Shown here piece by piece: positions 8,385 to 17,909 of a DNA stretch of 64,000 bases. Numbering within the stretch: position 1 is the first letter of the stretch; each line of letters opens with the position of its first letter. The DNA is taken from contig NZ_CP017661.1 of assembly GCF_016805985.1 (NCBI RefSeq), forward strand, positions 372,001-436,000. The letters run 5' to 3'. The notes beneath the pieces were generated by a model that worked only from the letters and a program-made list of their open reading frames with translations, did not search any database and was not told the origin of the DNA. The position numbers and the translations under genes are program-made. This DNA comes from Microbacterium sp. JZ31. Lineage in GTDB: Bacteria > Actinomycetota > Actinomycetes > Actinomycetales > Microbacteriaceae.

Positions 8385-9542
8385 GTGGACGTCACGGTCA
8401 TCGTCCCCACACGCAACGAGCGGGGAAACGTCGCCGAGATGGTGCGGCAGCTCGCCTCGGCGCTCGCGGGCCGGCGCGCCGAGATCCTGTTCGTCGACGA
8501 CAGCGAGGACGGCACGGTCGCCGAGGTCGAGCGCGTCGCGCAGGATGCGCCCCTGCCGGTGAGGGCACTGCACCGACCCGCGGGTCAGCGCGCCGGAGGG
8601 CTGGGCGGTGCGGTCGTCACCGGGCTCAAGGCCGCCGCGGCCGACGTGTGCGTCGTGATGGACGGCGATCTGCAGCACCCGCCTGCGCTCGTCCCGGCGC
8701 TCGTCGACCGGCACGCGCGCGGCGACGCCGACGTGGTGGTCGCATCGCGCTACATCGGCGGCGGCGACTCGACGGGGCTCGGCACCACTCTGCGGTTCGG
8801 CGTCTCTCGCGCCGCGACCATCCTGACGAAGGCCATGTTCCCGCTGCGGCTGCACGGCACGAGCGACCCGATGACCGGCTTCTTCCTCGTCGACCGTCGC
8901 AGCCTCGACCTCGCGACGCTGCGGCCGAGCGGCTTCAAGGTCCTGCTCGAGCTGCTGGTGCGCAGCGACCTGCGCACGGCCGAGGTGCCGATGCGCTTCC
9001 ACGAGCGCGCGCAGGGCGAGTCGAAGGCGACCGCGCGGCAGGGCTTCACGTTCCTCGTCCACCTCGCGCGCCTGCGCTTCGGCAAGATGTCGGTGTTCGC
9101 GGCGATCGGAGCGATGGGCGCGCTGGCCAACATCGCGATCGTGTGGCTGCTCACCGCCGCGGGCGTGGGCTACGTCTGGGCGGCGATCGTCGCCGCCGAG
9201 GTGACGATCGTGGCGAACTTCCTGCTCGCCGAGCGCTTCGTCTTCGCCGACATGCGCGGACGCGCATCCGGCTTCTGGCAACGCTTCGGCACGTCCTTCG
9301 CCTTCAACAACGCGGAGGCGGCGATCCGGATCCCGGTGCTCGCGTTCCTGGTCGAGACCTGGCACATCTCGGCCGTGCTGGCGACGGCGATCACGCTCGC
9401 GGTCGCGTTCGTCGCGCGCTTCGTGTTCCACTCGCTCGTCGTGTACGCGCCGCGCCGCTCGCGCGAGCCGGGCACAGAGACGGCGGGCCAGAAGATCATC
9501 CGCCTGATCGACGAAGAGGCGATGCGCCCCGGCGAGCTGTAG
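8385..9542 (+). CDS. GT2 glycosyltransferase (polyprenyl-phosphate mannosyl/glucosyl type) fused to GtrA-like membrane domain
   Basis: 385 residues from GTG, with GAGGAGAG upstream as ribosome-binding site. The first ~220 residues are a dolichyl-phosphate-mannose-synthase-like GT2 domain (VIVPTRNERGNV at the N-terminus, MDGDLQHPP metal/nucleotide motif at ~91, DPMTGFFLVDR). The last ~150 residues contain four hydrophobic segments typical of GtrA flippase-like proteins. The predicted role is transfer of a sugar to polyprenyl phosphate for cell-envelope glycosylation, with the GtrA part anchoring or translocating the product. The sugar cannot be read from sequence. Confidence 0.85.
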   Translation: MDVTVIVPTRNERGNVAEMVRQLASALAGRRAEILFVDDSEDGTVAEVERVAQDAPLPVRALHRPAGQRAGGLGGAVVTGLKAAAADVCVVMDGDLQHPPALVPALVDRHARGDADVVVASRYIGGGDSTGLGTTLRFGVSRAATILTKAMFPLRLHGTSDPMTGFFLVDRRSLDLATLRPSGFKVLLELLVRSDLRTAEVPMRFHERAQGESKATARQGFTFLVHLARLRFGKMSVFAAIGAMGALANIAIVWLLTAAGVGYVWAAIVAAEVTIVANFLLAERFVFADMRGRASGFWQRFGTSFAFNNAEAAIRIPVLAFLVETWHISAVLATAITLAVAFVARFVFHSLVVYAPRRSREPGTETAGQKIIRLIDEEAMRPGEL

Positions 9543-9566
9543 CGCGGGCCCTGGAAGGCGCCCGCC

Positions 9567-9633
9567 GTCCGAAGGGTCACCAGCAGTCCGGAGGGGCACC
9601 AGTCCGGAGGGTCACCAGCTGTCCGGAGATTGC
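9567..9633. repeat. Short degenerate tandem repeat, four units
   Basis: Four imperfect copies of GTCCGGAGGGTCACCAG start at 9567, 9586, 9602 and 9621, spaced 19, 16 and 19 bp. They lie just after the glycosyltransferase stop, in front of the convergent hypothetical gene. Function is unknown. Confidence 0.7.
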
Positions 9634-9733
9634 CCCGATTCCGGATCGCCGCGGCCTCGTTCATCCGGGATCGCGGCGAACCCCGGGATTCTGGCGGGTC
9701 CGACCGCGCCGAAGTGGATCACCCGGTGCGCAC

Positions 9734-10761
9734 TCACTCGTCCTCGACCATGCGCCAGAAGGTGCGAGGCTCCTCGATCTCGCGCGCGACGTCGGGAGCC
9801 AGTACGTCGTGTCGGGCGCCCAGCCGGCGATGACGGATGACGTGCCGTCTTCGACGGGGATTTCGCGCGTCGCCGCCGTGAGATAGCCGGTGGTCGTGAG
9901 GTGAACCGCATCCCACTCGGTCGCGACGCTCAGCCAGTCGGGCATCACCCAGCGCCCATCCCGCCCGGTCGTCCGGTACCAGTCCTGACGGCGAGAGGCC
10001 GTCACCTCCAGGGGGTGGCGGCGGCACAGCTCCGCCCAGTCGCCGGGACCGCGGATCTCGAACGTCCGGCCGGCGCCGCGCACGGGGATCGCGGTGGCGA
10101 CCTCCCAGCCGAGCGAGTCCTCCACCAGCACGAGGCCCGCGGGGCGTCCGTCCGTCAGCTCGCCCGTCGTGTGCGGCAGCGTGGTCGGCGCCGACCACCA
10201 GGTGCCCGACCAGTTCGCAAGGGGATCACTCGGGCGCTCCCGCGCGCTGGTGATCTCCTCCGTGCGCGTCGCGTCGTGCCAGCGCACGAGCTCGACCGCC
10301 GGATCCGAGACGAACGGTGCGGGGTCCGCGGCGTCGCGCCAGTCGATGGTCCACTGCGCGACGCGACGATCCTCGTGCCACCACGTGAGATCCGGACGGT
10401 CGGACAGCGCGGCGCCGATCGGCTCCAGCGCGGACCGGACCTCGGGAAGCGCGGCGAGCACGTCGTCGCCGTCGGGCTCCTGCCAGTACCGTGCGCTGGC
10501 CACGCTCCGCAGCAGGGCTTCGACCACGTTCCCGGCCTCGGCGCCGCGGGCGTCGACGTCATCCAGCAGTGCGACGAGCTCCTCGACGGATCCCGTGGGC
10601 TCGTATCGGCCGTCCCCGATCAGCAGCACCGAGGTTCCGCGATCCGGATCGAGATCGTAGCCCAGGTCGATGACGTGTCGCCTGACGCGGTCGTCGAGCA
10701 GCTGCGCCAGCTCGAGGCACAGTCGCCGTCCGCGCGGCCCGTCGGTTATCGCATGGCTCAT
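9734..10761 (-). pseudogene. Hypothetical protein, frameshifted near its C-terminus
   Basis: The frame opens at ATG 10761 and runs for ~320 residues with no family I recognise. It is rich in Trp, Asp and Arg, has no signal peptide or membrane segment and looks cytoplasmic. Near 9790-9795 coding passes to another frame, which ends at 9734 with the natural-looking sequence VAREIEEPRTFWRMVEDE. Adding one C to the CTCCCGAC stretch would read WLPDVAREIEEP without interruption (342 aa), so a single-base homopolymer deletion explains the break. It may be a real mutation or an assembly error. It is divergent from the DUF2243 gene. Confidence 0.6.
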
Positions 10762-10844
10762 CCTGCGATGCTGCCGACTACCACCCCTCGACGGAAAGGT
10801 CGAGCCGGTACCGGATCCTCCGTCGGACCGGGAGCATCGCTTCC

Positions 10845-11357
10845 ATGACGCCTTCAGAGTCGCGCCCCGCGCCGCGTGCGACCGCGTACGAGCGAAGCGC
10901 ACGCCGACCGGCCCACAACGTGTGGTCGGGCGTGCTGTTCGGCGTGGGCCTGATCGCCTTCATCGACGAAGCGGTGTTCCACCAGGTGCTGCACTGGCAC
11001 CACTTCTACGACCGGGGCACGCCCGAACTCGGCCTCGTCTCCGACGGGATCTTCCACGCGCTCAGCTGGTTCGCGACGATCGCCGGCCTGTTCCTGTTCG
11101 CCGACCTGCGCAGACGCGGCGCCCTGCACCTGCGCCGGTGGATCGGCGGGGTCCTGGTCGGCGCCGGCGCCTTCCAGCTGTATGACGGCACCGTCCAGCA
11201 CAAGCTGTTCGAGATCCACCAGATCCGGTACGTCGAGGATCTCCTTCCCTACGACCTCGCGTGGAACATCTCGGCAGCCGTCATCCTCGCGGCGGGGATC
11301 GTGCTCCTCGTCGTGACCCGTCCGTCGCGTGCGGCGTCGACGGCGGAACGGGCGTGA
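10845..11357 (+). CDS. DUF2243 membrane protein
   Basis: 170 residues. Four hydrophobic segments are separated by conserved histidine-rich loops (FIDEAVFHQVLHWHHFYD, SDGIFHALSW, LYDGTVQHKLFEIHQIRY), the hallmark of DUF2243. Its function is unknown; the many conserved His and Asp residues suggest metal or heme contact. The stop overlaps the ATG of the CtaG-like gene by one base, and DUF2243 commonly neighbours CtaG-like genes, so the two probably act together (inference). Confidence 0.85.
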   Translation: MTPSESRPAPRATAYERSARRPAHNVWSGVLFGVGLIAFIDEAVFHQVLHWHHFYDRGTPELGLVSDGIFHALSWFATIAGLFLFADLRRRGALHLRRWIGGVLVGAGAFQLYDGTVQHKLFEIHQIRYVEDLLPYDLAWNISAAVILAAGIVLLVVTRPSRAASTAERA

Positions 11358-12214
11358 TGCACGGACACGGCGGAGGGGGCGGCGCGGGGACGCTCGACCT
11401 GATCCTGCTGGGGCTCGCCGCCCTGGCCGTCGTCGCCTACGCGTCCGGCATGGTGACATCGCGCCGACAGGGCCGCGCGTGGCCGACGGATCGCCTCGGA
11501 CTGTGGGCGGTCGGGATCGCCGCGGCCGCGGCCACGGTGGTCGGCCCGCTCGCGGAGAAGGCGCACGACGACTTCATGACGCACATGGCGGCGCACCTCT
11601 CGGGCGGCATGATCGCGCCGCTCCTGCTCGTGCTCGCCGCGCCCGTCACGCTTGCGCTGCGGACGCTCCATGTCACGCCGGCGCGCCGGATCTCGCGCCT
11701 GCTGCGCAGCGCCCCGGCGCGGTTCATCGCGCATCCCGTCACGGCCGGCGTCCTCAGCGCGGGCGGGCTGTGGGTCCTCTACCTGACGCCCCTGTTCGAG
11801 GCGATGCAGGCCATCCCTCTCCTCCACGTGATCGTGCAGGCGCACCTGCTGATCACGGGATACATCTTCACGGCGGCGATCATCGGCCTGGACCCGGCGC
11901 CGCATGCGCCGTCGCGCATGCTGAGGGCCGTTGTGCTCGTGCTCTCCATGGCGTCGCACGCCGTGCTCGCCAAGTATCTGTACGCGAACCCGCCCGCCGG
12001 GGTCGCGGTCCCGGCAGCGCACGACGGCGCGCAGCTCATGTACTACGGCGGCGCGCTGATCGAAGTGGTGATCGTCATCATCTTCTGCGCGCAGTGGTAC
12101 CGAGAGACCGGGCGGCGGCTTGCACCGCGCGATGCGGAGGGGAAGCGCGTCGCGGCGGGCAAGCGCCTCGAGAACGGCGAGCGCCACGGGGCCGCGACGC
12201 CGACGTCGGTGTGA
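11357..12214 (+). CDS. Cytochrome c oxidase assembly protein, caa3 CtaG-type
   Basis: 285 residues. A His/Gly-rich N-terminus is followed by seven or so membrane helices. Conserved histidines fall in family positions (THMAAHLSGGMIAPLLL, LLHVIVQAHLLITGY, SMASHAVLAKYLY). Members of this membrane family are linked to copper delivery to oxidase subunits, and some are simply annotated 'cytochrome c oxidase assembly protein'. The ATG overlaps the DUF2243 stop, showing an operon. The C-terminus is charged and cytoplasmic. Confidence 0.82.
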   Translation: MHGHGGGGGAGTLDLILLGLAALAVVAYASGMVTSRRQGRAWPTDRLGLWAVGIAAAAATVVGPLAEKAHDDFMTHMAAHLSGGMIAPLLLVLAAPVTLALRTLHVTPARRISRLLRSAPARFIAHPVTAGVLSAGGLWVLYLTPLFEAMQAIPLLHVIVQAHLLITGYIFTAAIIGLDPAPHAPSRMLRAVVLVLSMASHAVLAKYLYANPPAGVAVPAAHDGAQLMYYGGALIEVVIVIIFCAQWYRETGRRLAPRDAEGKRVAAGKRLENGERHGAATPTSV

Positions 12215-12261
12215 CGGATCCGAGTCTTCCGGCAGGCCCGGGGCCGGGCCAGACTGGCGGC

Positions 12262-13110
12262 ATGGTCGATGCCGCCCGCTCGATGCCCGCCGAGCGCAGG
12301 CCGGGGTCCATCCGCATCTACACGCACAACATCTACGCCCGCCGCGCGGACTGGGCGCGCCGCCGGATGCTGCTCGTCGAGGGGATCGCGCAGCTGCGGC
12401 CCGATGTCGTGCTGTTCCAGGAGGAGGTCCTCACCGCCGACGTGGATCAGACGGCCGACATCCTCGGCCCCGCGTGGCACATCGTCCACTCGCGGCGCCG
12501 CTCGGAGCAGGAGCGCAGCGGCATCTCGATCGCGTCCCGGTGGCCGGTGCGCGACGTCGAGGAGATCGACCTCACCGCCGGTGGCCCGCCGATCGACGAG
12601 TTCGCGTGGGCGGCTCTGCTCGTCACGCTCGACTCGCCGTTCGGCCCGGTGCGCGTCGTGAACCACTTTCCGGACGCCGCCGCCGACCGGGAGGCGGAGC
12701 GTGAGCGGCAGGCCGTGATCGTGGAGCGGCGCCTGCGGCAGCTCGAGGCCGAGGCCGAGATGCCGACCGTGCTGGGCGGCGACCTCGACGCCGAGCCCGA
12801 TGCGGCGAGCCTCCGGTTCCTCCTCGGGCGGCAGTCGCTGCAGGGCGAGAGCGCGGCGTACCTCCGCGCGTGGGACGCGGTCCATCCCGGCGAGCCGTGC
12901 TGGACGCTCGATCCCGCGAACGGCCTGGTCGCCGCGACCATGCCGGGATGGCCGTATCGGCAGCTCGATCACCTCCTCGTACGGTGCCGCCGCGACGGCC
13001 TGGCTTCCCTCCTCGTCGCCTCGTGCGAGCGCGTGCACGTGCGCCCGCGCGACGGCGTGTGGGCGAGCGACCACTACGGGCTCGTCGCGGATCTCGTCGT
13101 GCCGCGATGA
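12262..13110 (+). CDS. Endonuclease/exonuclease/phosphatase-family protein
   Basis: 282 residues. It has the EEP fold motifs THNIY near the N-terminus, LFQEEV with the metal-binding Glu, VVNHFPD, LGGDLDAEPD and ASDHYGLVADL at the C-terminus. No signal peptide is seen. The substrate may be a nucleic acid, phospholipid or phosphoinositide and cannot be decided. The ATG at 12262 is preferred; an in-frame GTG at 12211 overlaps the CtaG stop by 4 bp and would add 17 residues. A second EEP gene overlaps its 3' end or lies just downstream. Confidence 0.8.
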   Translation: MVDAARSMPAERRPGSIRIYTHNIYARRADWARRRMLLVEGIAQLRPDVVLFQEEVLTADVDQTADILGPAWHIVHSRRRSEQERSGISIASRWPVRDVEEIDLTAGGPPIDEFAWAALLVTLDSPFGPVRVVNHFPDAAADREAERERQAVIVERRLRQLEAEAEMPTVLGGDLDAEPDAASLRFLLGRQSLQGESAAYLRAWDAVHPGEPCWTLDPANGLVAATMPGWPYRQLDHLLVRCRRDGLASLLVASCERVHVRPRDGVWASDHYGLVADLVVPR

Positions 13111-13154
13111 CCGGACCCAGAGGTCCGGCGGAAGCGACGGGCCATACTCGACGG

Positions 13155-13994
13155 GTGACCTCAGACGCGAGCGGCCCGGCCCCCGCGCCGGGAGACGCGG
13201 CCCTCGTCGGCGGTGTGGAACCGCCGGAGCTGTCGGTCATGACCTTCAATGTGCTCCGCGCCCGGGCGGCGTCTGCATCGTGGCGGCGCCGCGGCGAGCG
13301 CATCCGGACGCTGCTGCGACGGGAGCGTCCCACCCTGCTCGGCGCCCAAGAGGCGCTGCCGCATCAGGCAGGGCTGCTGCGCGCGGCGCTCGGCGACGAC
13401 TACCGCTCGCTCGGTCACGGGCGCGACGCCGACGGCGCCGGCGAGGGATGCCCGCTGCTCTACGACGCGGCGCGTCTCGAGCTCGTCGAGTGGGAGCAGC
13501 GCGCGCTCTCGCGGCGGCCGGATGCGCCGGGCTCGCGCTCGTGGGGATCGCTGTATCCCCGCATCGTCGTGCGGGCGGTCTTCCACGATCGCGCGACGGG
13601 CGGGCGCTTCGCGGCGTTCAACACGCACCTCGACGTGCTGTCGCCGCTCGCCCGCCGTCGGGCTGCCGAGTCGATCGTCACCGCGGCAGGCGACGGCGCC
13701 GTCATCGTCACGGGCGACTTCAACGCAGGCCCGGCGACGCCCGCCCGACGAACGCTGGTTCGCGGCGGCCTCGAGGACAGCTGGACGGTCGCGCGCACGC
13801 GCCTCACGCTCGAATGGTCGACGTACGTCCCGCGCGGTCGTCCCCGGCCGGGCGGGCCGCGCATCGATGCCATCCACGTCCGCGGCTTCGAGGTCGCGAG
13901 CGTCGGCATCGACGCGCGCCGGGTGCAGGGCGGCTCGCCGTCGGATCACCTCCCCGTTCAGGCGGTCGTGCGGCAGCGGGCGGCCGCCGCGTGA
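13155..13994 (+). CDS. Endonuclease/exonuclease/phosphatase-family protein, second copy
   Basis: About 279 residues. EEP motifs: SVMTFNVLRA, LGAQEAL (metal Glu), FNTHLDVLSP, VIVTGDFNAGP, RIDAIHV and GSPSDHLPVQAVV. It is closer to the classic EEP consensus than the preceding gene, so the pair look like diverged neighbours rather than a recent duplication. Start GTG 13155 follows CATACT at 13143-13148 by six bases, a leaderless-type promoter. An in-frame ATG at 13107 overlapping the previous stop is the alternative. It overlaps the next gene by 4 bp. Confidence 0.78.
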   Translation: MTSDASGPAPAPGDAALVGGVEPPELSVMTFNVLRARAASASWRRRGERIRTLLRRERPTLLGAQEALPHQAGLLRAALGDDYRSLGHGRDADGAGEGCPLLYDAARLELVEWEQRALSRRPDAPGSRSWGSLYPRIVVRAVFHDRATGGRFAAFNTHLDVLSPLARRRAAESIVTAAGDGAVIVTGDFNAGPATPARRTLVRGGLEDSWTVARTRLTLEWSTYVPRGRPRPGGPRIDAIHVRGFEVASVGIDARRVQGGSPSDHLPVQAVVRQRAAAA

Positions 13995-14566
13995 TCGAGC
14001 GCTTCCTGCGGCCCCCGGCCACGCCGGGGGAGTGGATCGCCGACGCCGTCCGCGTCCTCGGGGTCGTGAGCGTGTTCGTCGCCGGCTTCGGATGGGACCT
14101 CACGGATGCGGGCATCATCGCGATCGGGCTTCCCGCGCTGGTGCTTCCCCGCTTCCTCGGCGTGCGGGCCGGTTTCGACATCCTGTACGGCATCTCGGTG
14201 CTCGTCGCCTCGTGGAGCAATGTGCTCGGGCTGTATCGCAGCGTGCCGGGATGGGACCTGCTGGTGCACTTCGAGTGCACGGGTGTCCTCGCGCTCATGC
14301 TGTTCGTGCTCGCGGCGCGCACCGGAGTGGTCCCCGGCGGCGTGGGCGCGGGTCAGCCGGCCCGCGTTCCCATCGTGCTGGTGGGGATGACAGGCCTGGC
14401 GATCAGCGCCGTGTGGGAGATGATCGAGTGGTTCGGGTACACCTTCGTGTCCGACGCCATCTACGTCGCGTACGTCGACACGATCGGCGACATGGCCGCG
14501 GGCGGTCTCGGCGCCCTGCTCGCCGGCGTCATCGCGTCCCGGATGCGGGTGATCGAGCTCTCGTGA
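13991..14566 (+). CDS. Polytopic membrane protein, YjdF/DUF2238-like
   Basis: 191 residues from GTG, overlapping the EEP gene by 4 bp. About five hydrophobic helices are present. The segment VWEMIEWFGYTF followed by DTIGDMAAGGLGALLAG resembles the conserved E-W and D-x-x-x-D-M...G motifs of the DUF2238/YjdF group, though the match is by eye. The role is unknown. It is convergent with the TetR gene 25 bp away. Confidence 0.65.
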   Translation: MIERFLRPPATPGEWIADAVRVLGVVSVFVAGFGWDLTDAGIIAIGLPALVLPRFLGVRAGFDILYGISVLVASWSNVLGLYRSVPGWDLLVHFECTGVLALMLFVLAARTGVVPGGVGAGQPARVPIVLVGMTGLAISAVWEMIEWFGYTFVSDAIYVAYVDTIGDMAAGGLGALLAGVIASRMRVIELS

Positions 14567-14591
14567 CGTCGCGCCTCGCCAGGGCCGTCGA

Positions 14592-15176
14592 TCAGGCGGC
14601 ATCTTCCGGGCCCAGGACGGCGGCGAGGATGTCCCGGATCGCGGCCCCGTCCAGGGGCGCGCGGCTGAGCACGCGCAGGATGATCGCGCCCACGAGGGCC
14701 TCGGCGAGCTCGGTCACGGGAGTCGCGGGCGTGAGGTGAGGAGCGGTTCCGACCGCGCTCTGCAGCCGTCCGGCGATCGAGTCCGCTCCCGCGAGGCTGT
14801 CGCGGAGGCGCCCCCCGACGTCGGCGTTCTGGGTCGCCGCCGCGATGAGGGATCGCAGGATCCCCTCGCCGGGATCGCCGTCGAGGATGTCGGCGATGGA
14901 TCCCATCCAGGTCGCGAGGTCCCGGCGGACATCTCCGGTGTCGGGGACCGTCAGCCGCTCGGGCAGCAGCATCCCCTCGAGCAGGCACTCCGCGACGACG
15001 TCGCCCTTCGAGGGCCACCACCGGTAGATGGTCTGCTTTCCGACGCCGGCGCGGGCGGCGATGCCCTCCATGGTGAGGTGGGCGTACCCGCGCTCGGTGA
15101 GGATCTGGGCGGCCGCGGCGAGGATCGACCGGCGGGCGACCTCGCTGCGCACGGGTCCGCTGCGCGATCCGGCCAT
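14592..15176 (-). CDS. TetR-family transcriptional regulator
   Basis: 194 residues. The N-terminal helix-turn-helix is clear (RRSILAAAAQILTERGY, then GIAARAGVGKQTIYRWW). The C-terminal ligand domain resembles the TetR_C_16/33-type regulators of efflux genes. The ATG at 15176 is chosen because AGGAGG lies seven bases upstream; longer in-frame starts lack one. It is divergent from the MMPL transporter with a 114-bp shared intergenic region and is probably its repressor. Confidence 0.88.
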   Translation of the reverse strand: MAGSRSGPVRSEVARRSILAAAAQILTERGYAHLTMEGIAARAGVGKQTIYRWWPSKGDVVAECLLEGMLLPERLTVPDTGDVRRDLATWMGSIADILDGDPGEGILRSLIAAATQNADVGGRLRDSLAGADSIAGRLQSAVGTAPHLTPATPVTELAEALVGAIILRVLSRAPLDGAAIRDILAAVLGPEDAA

Positions 15177-15290
15177 CGATTTCCTCCTGACGCTCATCCG
15201 AGACGAGACGGTGCGTGTTATCTTAGCCATTCGTGTCGACGTCGATCGCGGGCTCGGCGACGTGCCCCGTCGCCGAACCGAAGGAAGACA
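15177..15290. promoter_or_regulatory. Divergent tetR/mmpl intergenic control region
   Basis: It carries the tetR ribosome-binding site (AGGAGG on the minus strand) and the GAAGGAAG site of the transporter. The only AT-rich stretch is GTTATCTTAGCC at 15217-15228, a possible -10 for the transporter. A convincing TetR palindrome was not found by eye. Confidence 0.4.
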
Positions 15291-17801
15291 ATGGCTGAGC
15301 TGCTTCATCGCCTGGGCACCTTCTCCGCGCGACGCGCGTGGGTCGTCATCATCGCCTGGCTGGTGATCCTCGGAGTCGCCGTCGGCGGCTTCCTCGCGGG
15401 GTTCAAGGGCCTGTCATCGAGCTTCGACATCCCCGGCACCGCCTCGGGCGAGGTGATCGCGGAGCTGGAGGAGAAGCTCCCCGACTTCAGCGGCGCCAGC
15501 GGCACGGTGGTGTTCACGACCGAGGACGGCACGGCGCTCACCGAGGAGCAGCGCAGCGAGATCTCCGCGCTCGTCGAGTCGGGTCGAGACCTCCCCGACG
15601 TCGCGGATGTCGTCGACCCCTTCGTCACCACGCAGGATCTCGCCGATCAGCGTCAGCAGGTCGTCGAAGGCCGTGACGAGATCGCCGCGGCGCGCGTGCA
15701 GGCGGAAGACGGACAGGCGCAGCTCGACGCCGCGCGCCAGGAGCTCGAGGCCGGGCAGGCGCAGCTCGACGCGGCGCGTGCGCAGCTCGAGAGCGTTCCC
15801 GAGCCGCAGCGCAGCGCGGGGCTCGCGGCGCTCGAGGAGCAGCAGGCCCAGCTCGACGCGGGCAGGGCGGAGCTCGACGCGTCCGAGCAGGAGCTCGCGG
15901 ACGGGCTCGCCGAGCTCGAGGAGGGCGAGGCCGAGCTCGAGCGCGGGGCGGAGCTGCTGTCGTACGCGGACGAGATCCGGGTCGTCTCGGAGGACCAGGC
16001 CACCGCGATCGTGAACGTCTCGTTCACCGAGCCGCGTCTGGAGCTCTCGCAGGAGTCGAAGGACGCCGTCATCGAGCACTTCGCGGGCCAGCCGATCGAC
16101 GGGGTGGAGGTCGGACTGTCGACCGACATCTCGCAGGGCGTGCCCGAGATCCTCGGCGTCGGCGAGGCGATCGGCGTCGCCGTGGCAGCGATCGTCCTGA
16201 TCGTCGTGCTGGGCTCGCTGCTCGCCGCGGCGTTCCCGATCGTGACAGCCCTCGTGGGCGTCGCGATCGGCGCGATGACGACCCTCGCGTTCTCGGGCGT
16301 CGTCCAGATGGCGTCGGTCACGCCGATCCTGGGCGTGATGCTGGGCCTCGCCGTCGGCATCGACTACGCGCTCTTCATCCTCTACCGTCACCGTCGTCAG
16401 CTGCTGCGGGGCGCCGACGTCCTGGAGTCGATCGGCCTGGCGAACGGGACCGCGGGCAACGCCGTCGTCTTCGCGGGGACGACCGTGATCGTCGCGCTGC
16501 TCGCGCTGAACATCACCGGCATCCCCTTCCTCGGCCTGATGGGCACGGCCGGTGCGGTCAGCGTCGCGATCGCGGTCCTGATCGCGGTCTCGCTCATCCC
16601 CGCACTGCTCGGCCTCGCCGGGACCCGCGTGCTGAGCAAGCGGGCGCGGACCCGGGCCGCGAAGGCCTCTGAGGCCGGTACCGCGCCGCGTTCGACGGTG
16701 CGACCGATGTCGACCCTCCGCGCGGCGGTCACGATGGTCGTGACGGTGGCCGCCCTGCTCGTGGTGGCGATCCCGTCACTGTCGATGCGGCTCGGTCTGC
16801 CCGACGGTGGCTCGGAGGCGGAGGACTCCACGGCCTACCTCGCCTACACGGTCACGGAGGAGACGTTCGGAGAGGGCGTCAACGGGCCGCTGCTCGTCAC
16901 GGCGTCGCTGCCCGAGGGGCTCGACGACGACGGCGTGCTCGATGCCCAGCTGGAGGTCGCGCGCACGCTCGCCGACCAGGAGGACGTCGTCGCCGTCGCG
17001 CCGGTCGCCGTCTCCGACGATTCGCGCCTCGCCGCCTTCCAGGTGATCCCGGGAGAGGGGCCGAACAGCGTCTCGACCGAGCAGCTCGTGCGCGACCTGC
17101 GCACACTGCCTCCGATCGACGGCGAGATCGAACTGGGTGTCGCGGGCCAGGCGGCGATCAACATCGACATCTCCGAGGGGCTCGCAAGCGTGCTGCCCGT
17201 CTACCTCGCGGTCGTCGTGGGGCTGTCCTTCCTGATCATGGTGATGGTGTTCCGCTCGATCCTCGTCCCGGTGATCGCGACCGCGGGCTTCGTGCTGTCG
17301 CTGTTCGCGACGTACGGCGCCGTGACCGCGGTCTTCCAGTGGGGATGGCTGGGGGAGCTGTTCGGGGTGCATCAGCCCGGTCCGATCCTGAGCTTCCTGC
17401 CCGTGATCCTCGTGGGCATCCTGTTCGGCCTCGCAATGGACTATCAGCTGTTCCTCGCGACCGGCATGCGCGAGGCCTTCGTCCACGGGGCGCCGGCGCG
17501 GCTGGCGGTCGCGCAGGGCTTCCGCGCAGGGCGCACGGTCGTGACCGCGGCTGCGCTCATCATGGTCGCGGTCTTCGGCGGCTTCATCACGAGCGAGTCG
17601 GTCATCATCAAGTCGATGGGGCTGGGCCTCGCCGTGGGCGTGCTGTTCGACGCCTTCGTCGTCCGCATGCTGCTCATGCCGGCCGTGATGCATCTGATCG
17701 GCCGATCCGCGTGGTGGCTGCCGCGCTGGCTCGACCGGATCATCCCGAACGTCGATGTGGAGGGCGCGGCCCTCGAGCGTCGCCATCCGCCGCACCACTG
17801 A
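15291..17801 (+). CDS. MMPL/RND-family transporter
   Basis: 836 residues. One N-terminal helix is followed by a large extracytoplasmic loop (~45-290) containing a coiled-coil built from repeats such as QAQLDAARQELE (~130-220). Two membrane bundles of about six helices follow (~295-450 and ~640-800), with the family's GLAVGIDYALF and GLAMDYQLFLATGMRE motifs carrying the charged residues for proton coupling. MMPL proteins export lipids or drugs. It has a good ribosome-binding site and lies opposite a TetR gene. The substrate is unknown; a hydrophobic compound or drug sensed by the TetR protein is likely. Confidence 0.9.
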   Translation: MAELLHRLGTFSARRAWVVIIAWLVILGVAVGGFLAGFKGLSSSFDIPGTASGEVIAELEEKLPDFSGASGTVVFTTEDGTALTEEQRSEISALVESGRDLPDVADVVDPFVTTQDLADQRQQVVEGRDEIAAARVQAEDGQAQLDAARQELEAGQAQLDAARAQLESVPEPQRSAGLAALEEQQAQLDAGRAELDASEQELADGLAELEEGEAELERGAELLSYADEIRVVSEDQATAIVNVSFTEPRLELSQESKDAVIEHFAGQPIDGVEVGLSTDISQGVPEILGVGEAIGVAVAAIVLIVVLGSLLAAAFPIVTALVGVAIGAMTTLAFSGVVQMASVTPILGVMLGLAVGIDYALFILYRHRRQLLRGADVLESIGLANGTAGNAVVFAGTTVIVALLALNITGIPFLGLMGTAGAVSVAIAVLIAVSLIPALLGLAGTRVLSKRARTRAAKASEAGTAPRSTVRPMSTLRAAVTMVVTVAALLVVAIPSLSMRLGLPDGGSEAEDSTAYLAYTVTEETFGEGVNGPLLVTASLPEGLDDDGVLDAQLEVARTLADQEDVVAVAPVAVSDDSRLAAFQVIPGEGPNSVSTEQLVRDLRTLPPIDGEIELGVAGQAAINIDISEGLASVLPVYLAVVVGLSFLIMVMVFRSILVPVIATAGFVLSLFATYGAVTAVFQWGWLGELFGVHQPGPILSFLPVILVGILFGLAMDYQLFLATGMREAFVHGAPARLAVAQGFRAGRTVVTAAALIMVAVFGGFITSESVIIKSMGLGLAVGVLFDAFVVRMLLMPAVMHLIGRSAWWLPRWLDRIIPNVDVEGAALERRHPPHH

Positions 17802-17897
17802 GGCTCGCCGGGGCTTCGCGAGACCCAACCGCCGTCGACCGGATCAGCACACCGGTCGGCGGGACGAAAGGCCCTGTCCGGCGGGCGACGGCGAAGT

Positions 17898-17903
17898 TAC
17901 AGT
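17898..17903 (+). promoter_or_regulatory. Leaderless -10 (TACAGT)
   Basis: TACAGT sits six bases before the ATG at 17910, with no ribosome-binding site, matching the leaderless pattern common in this window. Confidence 0.55.
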
Positions 17904-17909
17904 CGCCGA

